Assembly (NCBI GenBank): GCA_026770585.1
Contig: MU646355.1
Coordinates: forward strand, 597,956-608,829
Length of the DNA: 10,874 bases
From: Baffinella frigidus
Taxonomy: Eukaryota; Cryptophyceae; Cryptomonadales; Baffinellaceae
Direction of reading: 5' to 3'
Position 1 is the stretch's first letter. Each line of letters begins with the position of its first letter. The translations under genes and the position numbers were made by a program. Shown here in pieces: positions 10,652 to 10,874 of the stretch. The notes under the pieces are model-generated. The model did no database searches, was not told the origin of the DNA, and worked only from the letters and a program-made list of their open reading frames with translations.

Positions 10652-10693
10652 AACGATTTTCCCGGATTATTTAAATCCAACGATTTTCCCGGA
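10652..10693 (+). repeat. 15-bp direct repeat, period 27
   Basis: AACGATTTTCCCGGA occurs at 10652-10666 and 10679-10693. 10694-10874 contains C runs (near 10751 and 10831) and two imperfect copies of a CTCGTGTG...TGGTGATTGC block. No gene is seen to the window end. Confidence 0.8.
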
Positions 10694-10874
10694 ACACCGT
10701 TCCCTGCACGCCTGCTTGGTCCAGTTGAATTTGAAATCAAATACAAACTACCCCCCCCCTCTCGTGTGATAGTTGCCCGGTGATTGCAAATTGATGTGAA
10801 ATCCGGTGCACACCGAAAATAAATCAACGACCCCCCGTTTCGTGTGGAGAACGTGTCTCGTGGTGATTGCCCGC

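Overview
This window looks like repeat-dominated, non-genic nuclear DNA from a eukaryote with the plant/algal-type telomere heptamer TTTAGGG/CCCTAAA. That heptamer is known from land plants, many green algae, glaucophytes, cryptophytes, dinoflagellates and chromerids. The window has no prokaryotic hallmarks: no operons, no ribosome-binding sites with long ORFs, no CRISPR and no IS transposase. No rRNA, tRNA or snRNA gene and no recognisable conserved protein was found. An algal or alveolate subtelomeric or repeat-rich region is the best inference, but the lineage cannot be fixed from sequence alone.

Layout. Positions 1-1100 hold a degenerate tandem duplication (335-601 and 622-1015) with a 191-bp MITE at the left edge and a 143-bp TIR element inside the second unit. 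Positions 1050-1510 hold a second MITE copy, foldbacks and a variant of a 101-bp TA-flanked element. Positions 1966-2680 hold a 29-bp repeat, a 320-bp pure-pyrimidine microsatellite and a CCCTAAA array. The microsatellite and the telomeric array share the same left and right border sequences. Positions 2739-4378 are a dense array of short non-autonomous elements with TA target sites, many abutting. Positions 4380-5020 are AT-richer and mostly unique. Positions 5024-7432 contain degenerate TTTAGGG DNA, nested elements and a ~99-bp repeat present in two near-identical and two diverged copies. Positions 7465-8594 are mostly interstitial TTTAGGG-like arrays interrupted by a 378-bp segment that may carry an exon. 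Positions 8600-9960 are GC-richer, with open frames on both strands and a three-copy dispersed repeat. Positions 9960-10874 are again foldback elements and short repeats.

The most striking content is the set of short terminal-inverted-repeat elements, called here M1, M2, M3 and several foldbacks. M2 and M3 have unrelated termini, both flanked by TA, yet share an internal CCTAGG/CCCTAC-N-GTAGGG core. In M2 a 20-bp internal palindrome has been replaced in one copy by a different perfect 20-bp palindrome at the same position. Two foldbacks with unrelated outer arms share an inner ATTACTACA module, also found in M1. This points to elements that diversify by exchanging whole stems while keeping the fold. 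No transposase is encoded here, so any mobility would need enzymes encoded elsewhere. Protein-coding calls in this window are all weak.
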